DNA of 64,000 bases from Tetrahymena elliotti 4EA (Eukaryota; Ciliophora; Oligohymenophorea; Hymenostomatida; Tetrahymenidae): assembly GCA_000231825.2 (NCBI GenBank), contig JH720305.1, forward strand, positions 384,748 through 448,747. The letters run 5' to 3'. Below the pieces are notes generated by a model, which saw only the letters and a program-made list of their open reading frames with translations, did no database searches and was not told where the DNA came from. Below are positions 1 through 12,114 of this stretch, in pieces; the first letter of the stretch is position 1, and every line of letters begins with the position of its first letter. Both the position numbers and the translations under genes were made by a program.

Positions 1-575
1 CCTAAATTATAGGAATCATACTCAAATTATACCTTTATTTTAAAAAATTATTTAATATATAATATATTTTATGATTTAGCTATTATTTAAAATATATATT
101 TTATTAAGATTTTATTAAATACAATCATAATTTTTTAAAAAATATTGGTTTTTTGTACTTTCAATGAATGGCTTATTCTCAAAAGTCTATTTTTTAGAAA
201 ACATACAAACATTAAAATAGATTTCTATTAATCAAATTTATTGCTAAAATAAGAAAAGGAATTTATATACCTACGATTAAAAGGTATTAATTAAGATATT
301 AAAATAAAATTCTTTACTGAAAAATCAAGTAACTAATTCTCCTCAAAATTTATTATCTTTTGCTTATGAATGCAAATCAGTTGATTTTGTAACAAAATAA
401 AAAAATGTTAATTAGTTTGAGTGGATAAGGGTTTTAAATTGTTTTAAACCATAAAGGAGGATTTTTTCCTTGATATACTTTATTTAATAACAATTAAAAA
501 ATAATAAAATAAAAGAAAAAGGTTTTTTGTATTTAATAAGAAATAAAAAATAAATCTAAATGATAAATATCAAAT
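1..575. other. Gene-free AT-rich sequence before the gap
   Basis: Very AT-rich sequence with many homopolymer A and T runs. I find no open frame with biased composition, no telomeric C4A2 repeats and no structured RNA. It is probably intergenic. Confidence 0.5.
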
Positions 576-675
576 NNNNNNNNNNNNNNNNNNNNNNNNN
601 NNNNNNNNNNNNNNNNNNNNNNNNNNNNNNNNNNNNNNNNNNNNNNNNNNNNNNNNNNNNNNNNNNNNNNNNNNN
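576..675. other. Assembly gap, 100 N
   Basis: Exactly 100 N in a row, the usual placeholder for a scaffold gap of unknown size. The minus-strand gene immediately to the right is cut by it. Confidence 0.98.
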
Positions 676-1918
676 AAGGAAAGAAAAGTAAAAATTTTCA
701 AAGAAAGAATAGTTTGGATTGTTTGTGAGAAATCACATTAAGATTTAATTAATAATCTTTAAATAAAAACAAATTTGAAATAAATCTACCAATTGCTAGA
801 GGGGATTTTTTAAGAGAGTTGGTTCTTAATTTCAGCTTTTTTTTAATTAAAATGAGATTCAGTTGAATCACTCCAAATCAAGGCATCTTTGAGGTCTTTG
901 TTATTTTTTTAGCTATCCTTCATCTCAAATTTTTAATCATTATTTCCAGCTTAGGGAATATCATCATGCTGAATGATTTTGAGGTTGATATTTTTTTTAT
1001 TTTTTTGACTGTTTTAATTTTATAATTTTATTTATTCTATTAAGAATTCAGAATTTTAAGGATGATGAATGTTCTCAACCAAACATAGTTTTATTTTTTT
1101 ATCCAAATGATTATGTTTACTGTTGACCTTTATCCAATCTAAAATATCATTCTTTTTAGTCTAGTTTTCTGATAGGAACTACTTCATATGGTAACTCTCT
1201 TAGGCTTCAATAGCTTTTTAATCTATTTTATTATTCTAATCAAAGTTTTGTATTTGCTGGTTTATATTTTAAATAAGAGTGTGGATTATATATTTTTAGC
1301 GTTTTTCTAGGTCTTGAATTGATTCAAGCTTCTTAAAATCTATGCCAAATTGCTTGCAAATTTCATCATCTTTTAAGAATTCATATTTTTTAGATGACTT
1401 AGCTAATTTGTTAATGAACCAAACAAAATCTTTCATTTGAGAAAACTCACCCACTTTATTTATTAGCTTTTATGTCCTATTTATATAATTAAAATAATTA
1501 ATTTCATTATATTTGTATAAGTCTTTTACCCTTATTTTTCTACTTATTATTTCTTCTTTGGAGAAAAGTCAAGCTGCTATTTAGCATTTTAACTTTGGCT
1601 ACTAGATGGAGTTGAATCCGATTATTCTTTCTATGATTATTTTTCATTTTTTAGTTAGACTAGCTGAGATTTTGCTTTTAAAGTATGTATCTAAGAGCTC
1701 TATTGAGATTTTTATTATTATAATTTCTGAATCAAACTTTATTTCTACTTTTCCTATTTAATTTTTTGGAATAAATTCTCTTATTTTTATAGAAAGATTT
1801 AATGATTTTATGCTTGAAAATCCTTAAAACAATTATCTATCTGCTCATAAGTAGATAAATCCTCTTGGCCATCAGTAATAGTCATTAAATTTTGCAATCT
1901 GTTTTATAAAGCGCTCAT
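676..1918 (-). CDS. Partial Gln/Lys-rich coiled-coil protein, 3' end in gap
   Basis: I do not recognise this gene. The frame opens at an ATG (1918-1916) reading MSALQNRLQNLMTITDG and is open with TAA/TAG as Gln. A 53-nt GT-AG intron fits at 1477-1529: exon 1 (1530-1918) ends with two bases of a codon and exon 2 resumes in frame at 1476. The product is strongly charged and Gln-rich, with long Lys/Gln/Glu stretches typical of coiled coil and a more ordered central part (KDFVWFINKLAKSSKKYEF). No TGA occurs in frame before the gap, so the C terminus is missing; a further short intron near 780 is possible. It is likely a real gene because frame and intron agree, but no function can be assigned. 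Confidence 0.6.
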
Positions 1919-3185
1919 TTTTTAGATAGATAAATAAATATATAGTTTCTCTTTTCCTAATTGTTTAGCTTTTTAATAAATTTAATTAAGTAGGAATAAC
2001 AAATAAATTAACTAATTCCAATCCTCTTTTGTGATTTATTAATTTTTATTCAATTTTAAGGTTATATTTTTCTTTTGTAATTTGATAGTGTTATTAATTT
2101 TAATTCAATAAATTAATCAAGATAAATACAGCCATCAATTTTAAAACAAAAATTGAATAATTCATGATTCTTTTTCGTTAATTTTAAAATCATATTATTT
2201 CTACTTTTTTAAGCACTAATAAATTTGTAAACAAAAATGTTTTAATAATAATTTTAATTAAAAAGATTATTTCATGAATGTAATAATATTTCTTCATCAT
2301 TTGAAGATTTTAAAAAAGGTATTGATTTTGCACAAAAAATATTTCCTTTTGAAATAATTATTCAAGAAAATAATTTACTTGAAATAATCTCAAGAAAATA
2401 AAATTAATTATGTGAAAGAAAAAAATTGATTGCCAATAAGAGAATGTGCTAATTTTATTTAAATAAAATTTCTGTAAAAGTCATTATTTTATTTATGATA
2501 ATTTAAAAAAAAAACAAAGAAAAGAATTTGTAAATGAGCTCATTTAATATTCAAAAAAGTAATTTAATTTTAGAGCCAGAAGTAGTTTATTTCAAATTGT
2601 TAATTTTTATTTTTAAATTTGACTAAGAAAACTTTTAGAAAAGCTTGTGAAGAACAAAAATCGTTTAGAAGCTTTTTAATTCATTAAAATTAATGAGTTA
2701 GTTTTTTATTTTGAGATAGAAATTTATCATAAAACTCATTTTTATAAAAAATTAACAAAAAAAAATTATTTCTTAGTGAAAAATGGAAATTTTAAAGGTG
2801 CTTTTAGTTAGTGTAGAATGATATTTTTGAGAGAAATAAATTTGGTGAGTCTGCAAATTAATAGAAAAATGTAATTAAACTTTGGACAATAGTTATGTAA
2901 TTAAATATCTACCTCATACTACCTAACTAGATCAAAAAAATCAAATGTAAAGAAAATTGAATTAGTTTTAATCGGTTCTTGATTTTCTTTAATTAATTAA
3001 ATTTTATAGATAAGGAATTGAATAAAAGTTAATTTAACTAATTAATCATTGAATAAATTGATGAATTGGTAGAAACAAACAAATCTTGCTATAAATCAAA
3101 TAGAGTTGAGTTATAAAACAGAAATATACAGTTTATAAAATAATTTAATATAAATTAAGTCGAAAAATTTTTCAGTTGACTTTTT
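1919..3185. other. Intergenic, nothing recognised
   Basis: About 1.27 kb of AT-rich DNA lying between the predicted start of the partial coiled-coil gene and the stop of the MGCGSS gene. I see no frame with coding-like composition on either strand. Confidence 0.45.
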
Positions 3186-4121
3186 TCACCTCTTTTCAGC
3201 TGATTTAGATTGGAGGGCTGCCTTAGCTTCCAAAAGTTTTTTAACTAAACAAGCCTTCTTTTTCTTTTCTTCTTCTTCTAGCTTTCTCTTCTTTTCAGCT
3301 TCTTCCTTCAATTTCTTGATTTGACCGGCATCGTATTTATCACCAGGATGGCAGTCTTACATGACTTCACAAAGGTGTAAGTGCTTTTTATCAACAGCCT
3401 TTTTAGCAACATCATTAGCAGTTTTAACTATATCTGGTATTTGCTTAACAAGTTCTTACATGTTTTTAACAGCTTCAGTAACTAAAGTTGAGACATTTTT
3501 AAGCTTGGAGACACCTGAAGCTAAGGTAGCACTGTTCTTACCAATGTTACCTAAAGCTTTAGCCTTATCTAAGGTGCCCAAAGCGTCCAAGGAAGACTTA
3601 CAGTTATCAGCTAAAGTTTTAGACTTTTCAGCAAGTTCAACTAAATTCTTAACAACATCGGGTAATGCTTTCACTCCTTCAATGCAAGTCTTGATGTATT
3701 CTTGAAGAGCCTTTTAGAACTTGGCTAATTAGTTCTAAGGACACTCAGGATGGAATATTTCTGGATTGTTTTTGCAAACAGAGCATTCCTTTCCAAGGTC
3801 TACTTTCAAGTAAGGAGATTCAGATTGAGCATTAACATGGCATTTAGCAATGTCACCTTCATTATTGGCAGCAAGAGTCCAAATCCAGACCTTGACTGCA
3901 TCAAGAAGTGTAGCAGGAGGAGGATTCTTTAAGTAGTTAGTGCTAGCTAAGTCGTGCATAATGTCTTAAGTATCTTCAAAACCAGCTCTTAACATCTCAG
4001 CAGTTTCTAAAAGTTTTTCACAAGGATCGAAGAAATTGTTAATGTCTGATGCACCAGGAATCCATATCATATTGGACTTGATTTCATTATCTGCTTTATC
4101 TCTAGAACTACCACAACCCAT
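3186..4121 (-). CDS. MGCGSS-type predicted lipid-anchored helical protein (311 aa)
   Basis: An intronless frame of 312 codons including TGA. The N terminus MGCGSSRDK is a classic dual-lipidation signal: Gly2 for N-myristoylation and Cys3 for palmitoylation. This predicts attachment to the inner face of a membrane, in ciliates often ciliary or cortical. Residues of about 50-130 form a folded part with a cysteine cluster (CSVCKNNPEIFHPEC). The middle is amphipathic helix rich in Ala, Leu, Lys and Val (repeated LxxLxxxxKxLxxN patterns). The last 40 residues are highly charged Lys/Glu helix ending in KSAEKR. The gene is visibly richer in GC than its surroundings and uses few reassigned Gln codons, as expected of a highly expressed ciliate gene. 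I recognise the anchor motif but not a family. Confidence 0.85.
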
Positions 4122-5683
4122 TGTATTGATCTAATATTTATAATAATTTATTGCTTTGCTTTTGATTTATTATTTTTTGTTTTAAGATTTTTGTTAGAAT
4201 TTAATTATTATCTTTCTTTTGATTAACTATTTGAGTAGAAATTTAAATCAAAAAATTAGTGTAAATCTAGTGAGATCCAATTAAGTACCTAACTAATGCT
4301 GCATTTTTATAGCAATTGATTATTGTAATTTAATTAAAAAAATTTTTTTGATTCTGTCTATAACTAAAACCATACCTCTTTCAATCAATCAATTGAGAGA
4401 AAAGCTGAAGTGTATAAGGATTAATAAGATTTAAAAACTGACTCAGATCTGATTTTTTATTTATTAATTTTTTTCTTTACACTACTCCAAACAGATTACT
4501 TCTCTATTTAATATTATTAAATTACACTATAGTAAAAGTTTTACGTTATTTCTAATTCTCAACCCACTACTCTAATCAAAGGATTAAATTTACACAAATG
4601 ACGCTTTTTCATTTATTTATAGAAAGGTAGAATGTAATTACTTATTATTTTCCTTTCAAAAATTATCTATCTATAATAATATATAATTATAGTTAATTAG
4701 GTAGGTAGCCAAAGTATCATTACAAATATAATATAATGATAATATAAATGCTTTCTAGTCTAAAAATATTTAGCATATAATTTGAGAAAGGATATCTTTT
4801 GAGTTGTATTGAATATTTTTGTGATTTCCATTAGATCCATTTGCTCATTTTTATGAGAGATAATTGAATGGATTAGATTAACAATGAGAGGGCTTTTTGG
4901 CAGAAAAGTGAGAGAGATTTAAAAATTATTTGATCGAAAAATAAGATATGGTTGGATAAATTGTCTAGATGATAATTAATAATTTCTTCGATTTTATTCT
5001 CAATTAATAATTTGATCTCACACAAGATAAAGATAGGTAGTTGTAAAGTTTGAATGAATAAATAGATACTATAATATCAAAATATAAAGTTAAGTACAAA
5101 TCCACAAAAAGCAATCTGTCTAAAATTAATCATTTATTTAATAAAAACTTAGTATTTGTATAATTTGAATCTCATAAAATTTTAGTCCTAAACTTAAAAA
5201 ATTCAATGAGAATAAATAATAAATTTATTTTCTCTTTTACTTATTTAGGAAAAAAATGAATTTACTCCAGTAAAGTACTCATTTAAAAATTTGGTTTTTG
5301 GAAAAAGGAGATATCTGATTTCCATTAAAAATATCTATTGCTTCTAGCTTATAGATTAAAAAGTTTATATAACAGAAACTTAGATAATAGGAGGTGGATA
5401 AATATTTAGCTAGGAATCTTTAATAGCCTACCATAGGTTAAAATAAAAAAATGCAAAAGTTATGGTAAATAAAAGCTTTAATGGTAAACAAATAAAAGAA
5501 ACATGAATGAACACGCAAATTACTACAAAAAATAATAAAAAATTGATTTTTTTGTAGAAATTAAATATGAAATTAAAATTTTCTATTTTAAAAAGTTCAA
5601 CGAGTAATTCGAGTAAAATATTCACATAATTATAAAATAGATTAGGTCATTTTATTAACTCACTAATCAATTTCCATAGCATT
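4122..5683. other. Intergenic, nothing recognised
   Basis: About 1.56 kb of AT-rich sequence upstream of the MGCGSS gene and downstream of CCDC113. A hydrophobic minus-strand frame near 5428-5625 is a poly-T artefact. No RNA gene or repeat stands out. Confidence 0.5.
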
Positions 5684-8600
5684 TCATTTTTATAAGCTTC
5701 TTTTTGCTTTCTTATAAGCTAACTCTGCAATTTCTATCTTTCTTTCTAAATTTTAAATGGCATATAGCAACTCTTGCTCTTTGCTCTTAAGCTGCACATA
5801 CTTCATGATCTAAATTTCAGAAAAAATAATTTAAAACAATTTATTTCATCTAAAAAATTAAGTTTTTTCTGTTTGAAAAACCAAGCATTTATAAATAAAA
5901 GCAAATATAAAAATGAGGATATTTAAAAAGTAATTTAAATGCAAAAAATAAAAAATAATAGATTGCTGAGTTATTTTATTTAACATGAATCTGATCGGCT
6001 TAGATTTAATAATCATCAATGATATTCAAATGATTGGGGAAACTTTTAAATTTAATTAAATGATCAATTTTTATTTAAGAATTTATAGATTTTATATAAT
6101 AGCCTCATTCTTATTAATTATTACAAAGGTTTTTTCTATATAAAGAAAGTTTTAAATTGTTTGATCAGTATTACCTGTGGAACATCATCTTAATTATCTT
6201 GCTCAAAGATTTCTTTTTATTTGTCATATATTTTTCTTTATCTTTCTAACTTTGAAGTTACTTATTTTACAGTGCCAATCTACCCATCAATCTTAGATAT
6301 CTTCTTCTTTCTCTCTGCCATTTCACTTGCATATTCTCTACCCTTATCTAGTTCTTACTTTAAATTTTACTTCTCATCCTTCAGTGTTTGAGAAATTCTA
6401 TCTGTTTTTAACCATTTTAAAAAAAAGATAACAATCATAAATCATTCAGTTAAGGTAGTTATAAAAAATAATAATTGAAGTTATATAAATTAAAATTATT
6501 GATGAATAATAGACAAAGAATAATCTTTTTTTTTCTTTTCTAAAAATGTATGTGAATATAATAATATATTTGAAACCTGAATTATAACTTAAATTCGAAC
6601 ACTTTTACATCTCCATTTTAGATTAATAAAACATTATCCTAACGCATTTCTTGATAAAAAATTTATTTTCATGCATAATGGAGTAAGGTAAAATACAATT
6701 ATTATCTCTTTTAAAATTACTTCAGAAATTCTTTTTTTTTTAGAATTCAATTCAAATTGATAAAATTATTCTTTCAGCAAAATACTTTCAAATTTTTATT
6801 AAATTTTAAAATGAAATCAGAATAATAATCTTGAATAAAAATTAATCATTTCATTTTATGTATTTTAAGAAGAATCAAAAGTATTTTTAGTAGTTTCTTG
6901 ACTAAAACAAAATTGTTTTTTTTTAGGTATTTCAAAATAAAATTAAATGTTTTGATATCATAAAATAAATTTAAAGAAGTTCTTTAAAATATTGACTAAA
7001 AAGATGAGAGTCTACAATAATAATAATTCTATAAACTTGTTTTTATGAAATAAAATAGAACTTTTGTTTTGTAAATTTGTTAGAAATTTGAAAGCCCAAA
7101 AGAATAATTTTTAAAGCAGATAAATAAATGGTTTAGATTTTTTTGTATTTCTATTAGAGATAAAAATATTTTTGCTTATCAATTTAAGTTTATAGGTTTT
7201 TCTTCATAAAAGTAAAATATGATCAACTAAATTGATTTTTTATTAGAAACGATTTAGATAAATAACTCTAAAATCTTCTAAAACTCCTGAATAGCTTTAT
7301 TATTAAATATTCTAAAACTTCTCATAAAATATTTTTTTAAATTTTGAATTGATTTGAATACAATGATTCATTTGTTAGATAACAAAATTCTTTTAAAACT
7401 TACACTAAAAGTGATCAGTTTCAAATGAAAAATAATAATTTAAAGATTTGTCTATATTCTTATATATATCGAAAGTATTTTTGATTTTCTTCAATTTTAT
7501 CTTAGGTTATAGAAAATTATTGTATTGAATATTAATCACTGTGTCAAAATTGGACTGAAATGAAATTCATTGAATCTTAAATGGTTTTAGAGGCTTTTAA
7601 AATAGATTTTTGGAAAATATAACTTGCTTAACTGATCTCTTTAGATTTGTGTTTGAAAAGAAAATAAAATTTACTTGTTGATATTTTTAATGCAAGGAGC
7701 TTTTTATTTTTGTCATCGATTTCTTTGACATATTTCTTATTTTCTATTTATAGTTAATAGAAATCGATAAATTTCAAGTCATCACCCATTTCTTCTTTTT
7801 TTTAAATTTAATTATTTGTCTTTAGGATTTATCTTTCTAGATTTGTTCTTTTAGAAGAGTATTTAGCAATCAAAGCATCTTTTTGTCTTTCTTTTTCTTC
7901 AAAGAACTTGATAATCTTTTCTGCTTCAAGCTTACCAGTTCTACTATTTTCTCCTCCTTTAAAATTATTAAAAAAGTTATAATTTATTTTTTAAGCCAAA
8001 TAAAATGAATCTAATTGCATTTCTTCATTAAAAAAATGCTCAAATAATATTGATGAAAAATTATTTTATTCAAATAAAGAAATTGAAAAGAAAGTTTCAA
8101 GAATTATCTTAATTATTTTTAATCTAATTTACCTACTAAAATTTCTCTTTGAAAATCAAATGCATCTTTTCTAATTTCAGTGATAGCCATATCTGTTTCT
8201 TCAAGAATAGCCTGTAATTTTATTAATTGATTGTTAATTATTTTATTTTTGCCTATTTTTTGTAATTACTCTTAAAGTTTCAAGAATTTAGTCTGATTTT
8301 ATACGACCATCATCAATTTGTTTTTTTAAAGCATCTTATTCTTGTTATGCTATTTCAAATTTTTCCTCATTAGTCAATAATAAGCTCTTTTTATCAACAT
8401 TTTTATCCTTTTTTTTTCCTTTTCCTTTTTTATCTTCAGAAATTTCATCATCCTTAGCTATTTCTTTTCTGTTTCTTGCTAAATAAGCTTCAAATAATAG
8501 ATTTTCTCTACGAATTTGCTCCATATCTTTATAAAGTAATTCCTATCATTATTAACAAATATTTAGTTTTAAAATTTAACATCCAACTTAATTTCTAATT

Positions 8601-8829
8601 TAAATATATTCTTATTTATGCTCTTCTTTTAATTTATCTTTGGGGCTTTTTTAATCTACTTTGCTTCCATATAATTTATAGCTATTATAAAGCAGTCAGA
8701 ATGTAGTACTGAATTTTCTAAATTATTATTTAATCTTTCAAATATTATTACAAGTTTTTGAGAAAGTTCTTCTACTGTGATGAGTTCTTACTCTTCATCA
8801 GTGATTTCAGGATGCTTATCTTAATTCAT
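5684..8829 (-). CDS. CCDC113: CCDC113 (CFAP263), ciliary axoneme coiled-coil protein
   Basis: Six exons: 8829-8581, 8542-8270, 8211-8133, 7956-7675, 6401-6175 and 5809-5684. They sum to 1236 nt (411 aa) with all phases consistent. The protein is coiled coil almost throughout and follows vertebrate CCDC113 (about 377 aa) block by block. These blocks are the acidic N terminus, ELLYKDMEQIRRENLLFEAY, a basic KGKGKKKDK insert, AILEETDMAITEIRKDAF, the KLEAEKIIKFFEEKERQKD helix, the signature DDLKFIDFYQLQIENKK, and a C-terminal QIMKYVQLKSKEQEL block. The last two lie in the DUF4201-type coiled coil shared with CCDC96. In cilia CCDC113 works with CCDC96 near the base of radial spoke 3 and the nexin-dynein regulatory complex. 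CCDC96 is the main alternative, but the order of blocks fits CCDC113 better. Confidence 0.88.
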
Positions 8830-9900
8830 ACTAATAGCCCTATTGAATTTATAATTTCAAGCCTTGTTTATTTTGTTTAGATGAATTGTTGAATATTACT
8901 GCTTTGCTTATCAATTAAAAATATCAATTCAATCAATGCTAACTTACTAACGAAAAAAAATAAACAAACAAAGAATTATTAAATCTGATATCTTCAATTA
9001 ATTATAAAACAAACAATAAATATAATACATTCATTCATTCTACATTATAAGTTTCAAGTTTTATTTTTGATTTTGAATTATTAATAAACTCTCTTCATTC
9101 ATTTGTTTGAAACTCAATTTGAATTTAAAATATTTTAAAAACCATTTCAAAATAATTAATTGAATTAAAATCCTTTTTAAATAATTACCCTTCCTTAAAG
9201 TATAAATTTACAAAAAGATGCTTATCTTGGGTGTATTTTTAAAATAATTATATTATTAAACTATCTAATAAGAATTATTTATTGAATTAAAAATTTTATA
9301 AAAATAAATCATATCCTTCCTTAAAATAAAATTTTTAAAATAATATGTTTATTGAAAGTGATTTACGAATATTTTTAGAAAATAAGTGCAATAAATTTTT
9401 AAAACCATTTAAGAATAATAATTTAAAATTAAATTAAACTGAAATAATATCATTAAGCAACATAAAATTTTATAAAATAAATATTTATCTTTAAATTTAG
9501 AAAGTAAGACACAATAACAGTAAAAAACTATTTCAAAATAATAATTTAAAATTTACATAAATATTGAAGAATTTCCTTCTTTTTATTTTTACTTTATAAA
9601 AATAAATATAAACTATTATGTAAGTCTATTTAAGAGTAAATTTAGAAAAATTAACTATTATTTTGGAACTATTAAAATAAATTTAAATTTAGATAAATAA
9701 TGAATAGCATCATTCCGTAACTTAACTTTTTAAAAAAATATGAAGCTTTATTGTAACTGAATTTAAGAATAAATTTATACAATTATAAAGAATTTGAATA
9801 AAACGATATATTCTATCTATCTTATGAAAAATTTTTGTAGTAATAAGTCTGTCTATCTATCTATCTATCTATTTATATATTTATTTTATTTGATTGCTTA
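8830..9900. other. Intergenic between CCDC113 and SF-assemblin genes
   Basis: About 1.07 kb of A/T-rich DNA containing the 5' flank of CCDC113 and the 3' flank of the SF-assemblin gene. Apart from a tetranucleotide repeat near 9852 I see no feature. Confidence 0.55.
9852..9873. repeat. CTAT tetranucleotide microsatellite
   Basis: Five perfect CTAT units, flanked by degenerate TCTA/TTTA, just downstream of the SF-assemblin stop codon. It is a simple sequence repeat and probably length-polymorphic. Confidence 0.85.
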
Positions 9901-11076
9901 TCAAAATTAGGAAACAGTAGCAAGCTTGGTTACTAATGAATCGAATGTTGTAAGGTATTAAGTTTCTATGTCTTCTCTAATTATTATTTTTAAATTAAAA
10001 TAAATTTAATAAGGATTGACTAATTTAGTTAGTTTATAATTACCTTGTTTTTCTTTCATTTTCAATTTCTGCCTTAACTCTTTAAATGACATCTTTAAGA
10101 GTGTCAAGAGCAATAGTTGACTATTCTTCACGAGTAATCTTTTCTCTTTGGATAATTTCATTTATAGCTAAGATTTCAGAAGTGATTATTTTCATAATTT
10201 CTTGATCTTATAATTCTCTTTCCTTTGATTGTGTAATAATAGCTTCAGCAATTTTGGGAATATCATAATTGAGATTGGAAGTTATAATATTGACTTCTTA
10301 ATCTCTTTAATGGACTTCTTCAGAGATTCTATTTTTAACTGATTAGGTACTATCCTCGAAAGCTCTAATAATGTTATTTTCACCTTCCTTTCTAGTCTAC
10401 AAGTATTTAAATCAAAAATTAGAAAATTAATTATTAAAAAAAGAAGCATTTTGAATTTCAATAATAAATTTTATTTTTATAATATAAATTTTACAAGTGA
10501 TTCTTATTCAATAGCTTCAGAGAATTTTTATGCAATCTAATTGATAGATCTATTTTATTCGTCTTATAATTGATTGTATTCAACCTTTTCTTTTTCATAA
10601 ACCTTTGAAGCCTTCTAAAGCTAATAATTTATTTAAAAAATATTAATCATCTTTTCAAAATTATTATCAACATTTTTCTAATTTCAAAAAGTTGTGAATA
10701 ATTCATTTCAAAAATTACATTTTCTCTAATTGAGTTAAGTTTATTATCGAAATCAGAACTTGATTCACCAAATCTTTATTCTAATTCTTGTAAATTTTCC
10801 AAAGCGTTTTCAAACTTCAAGTATCTTTCTCTTTCGACACCAATCTGTTTAAGTTTAAAGTAAAAAATTATGTTAAGTTTCAATGTCATCAATTATTCTA
10901 AAATTAAAATATTGCATAATTTTTATACTTGAATGTTAGCAAGCTTTTAAGCTATTTGGTGAACTCTTTCTCTGTGAGGAGAACCTTGAGGGAGATCTTT
11001 GGATTAATAAATATTTACGATAAGCCTAATTCTAATTTAAATTATAAAATTTACAAGATGCTGCTGAACTGTACAT
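9901..11076 (-). CDS. SF-assemblin / giardin-family striated-fibre protein
   Basis: SF-assemblins polymerise into the striated fibres attached to basal bodies; ciliates have several paralogues. After an unresolved 5' end, exons run about 11045-10955 (PHRERVHQIAQKLANIQ), then IGVERERYLKFENALENL, then LQKASKVYEKEKVEYNQL, then a long exon from TRKEGENNIIRAF to AEIENERKTR, and a last exon EDIETQYLTTFDSLVTKLA ending at TGA 9903-9901. The evidence is the family's layout: a short Ser/Arg-rich head, a segmented helical rod without prolines, and the diagnostic C terminus (ERKxREexExxLLxLLEDxC in algae; here Cys is replaced and the tail ends VSQF). The ATG at 11076 does not splice cleanly into the rod frame. 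An ultrashort 22-nt intron would be needed, so the start is uncertain. Confidence 0.75.
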
Positions 11077-12114
11077 TATTATTGCTAGTTATTTTTGCTT
11101 AAATTGATATGAAATATTGAACTCTTAATTTTTAACAAATAAATTATATTGATTTTTTATTAATTTATTTGGGATATCTTGGTATCTTTATTATTAACTA
11201 TCTGTCATAATATACTATTTATACAACAATTATTGTTAAAATTTCATAAATAATTCATTCAAATTACTAAATTAAAAAAAATCAAAAAGATTTACTTTCA
11301 TGTTTGTTAATTACTATCAATATTTTCACTGGTTTTAAAGTATATTTTTGAAATTAATCCAAAAAATTACATATGCAAAATATGTTTATTTTTTATTCAT
11401 TTTTCAATTTTTAAAAAATATGCAGACTTCAAAAATAAAAATAAAAGAAATAATTTTACAAGCTCTTTTTAAATAATTTAAGTTCTATTTTTAATTCAAT
11501 AAATAAATTTTTAATAATGTTTTTTTAAATATGTATGATAGCAGCTATTTTCTAAATAAAAATGAAAAATTTTTCTTAATTTTCTTATAAAAAATTTGAA
11601 TTTATCTCTTAAAATAGAAATAAAAATTATTTATTATTTAGCATATTAACTACAAATAGAAATTTACTTCTATCAGATTTTTCGAAAATATTGTTAAATA
11701 AATAAAAATTTAATTTGATAATAAATAAGTGATTGAAAAAAAAATTTTTGAAAGAATAGCATTAACAAAATCATATTAATCCTATTAAATATTATAATTA
11801 AATAATGTCTAACAGTTCATTCATTTATTAGCCAGAAAATGAGAAAATGGAATATATGGATTAAATTAATTAATAATAATTATAAAATAAACATTTAATA
11901 CATTTAAAATTTTTTTAATATTATAAATTTTTTAGTTAAGCTTGTAGGGTTATAATATAACCTAGAATCTTAGTGGCTTGGAAAATTGATTGTTTTAAAA
12001 GTTTAAAGAATTATTTAAAAAAATTGATTTAAAAACATTTTATTCTTTTTTGAGTAAATAATTCAAAATATTTGTTAGAATTTTTGTGTTTTGAAACTAA
12101 GATAGAGTTTGACT
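11077..12114. other. Intergenic, nothing firm
   Basis: About 1.04 kb between the SF-assemblin 5' end and the stop of channel gene 1. A plus-strand ATG frame at 11805 (MSNSSFIYQPENEK...) stays open for about 80 codons, but has no intron signals and is near the length expected by chance when TGA is the only stop. Confidence 0.45.

Noticed and set aside
3361..3705. Plus-strand frame of 114 codons opposite the MGCGSS gene
   Set aside because: It is the antisense shadow of the minus-strand gene, whose 312-codon frame, start motif and composition are convincing.
5428..5625. Minus-strand hydrophobic frame (Phe/Ile/Leu-rich)
   Set aside because: Composition is what poly-T/poly-A DNA gives; no homologous motif and no splice context.
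11805..12052. Plus-strand ATG frame MSNSSFIYQPENEK
   Set aside because: About 80 codons, near chance length when only TGA stops; the proposed intron region contains no GT, and the second half is random-looking.
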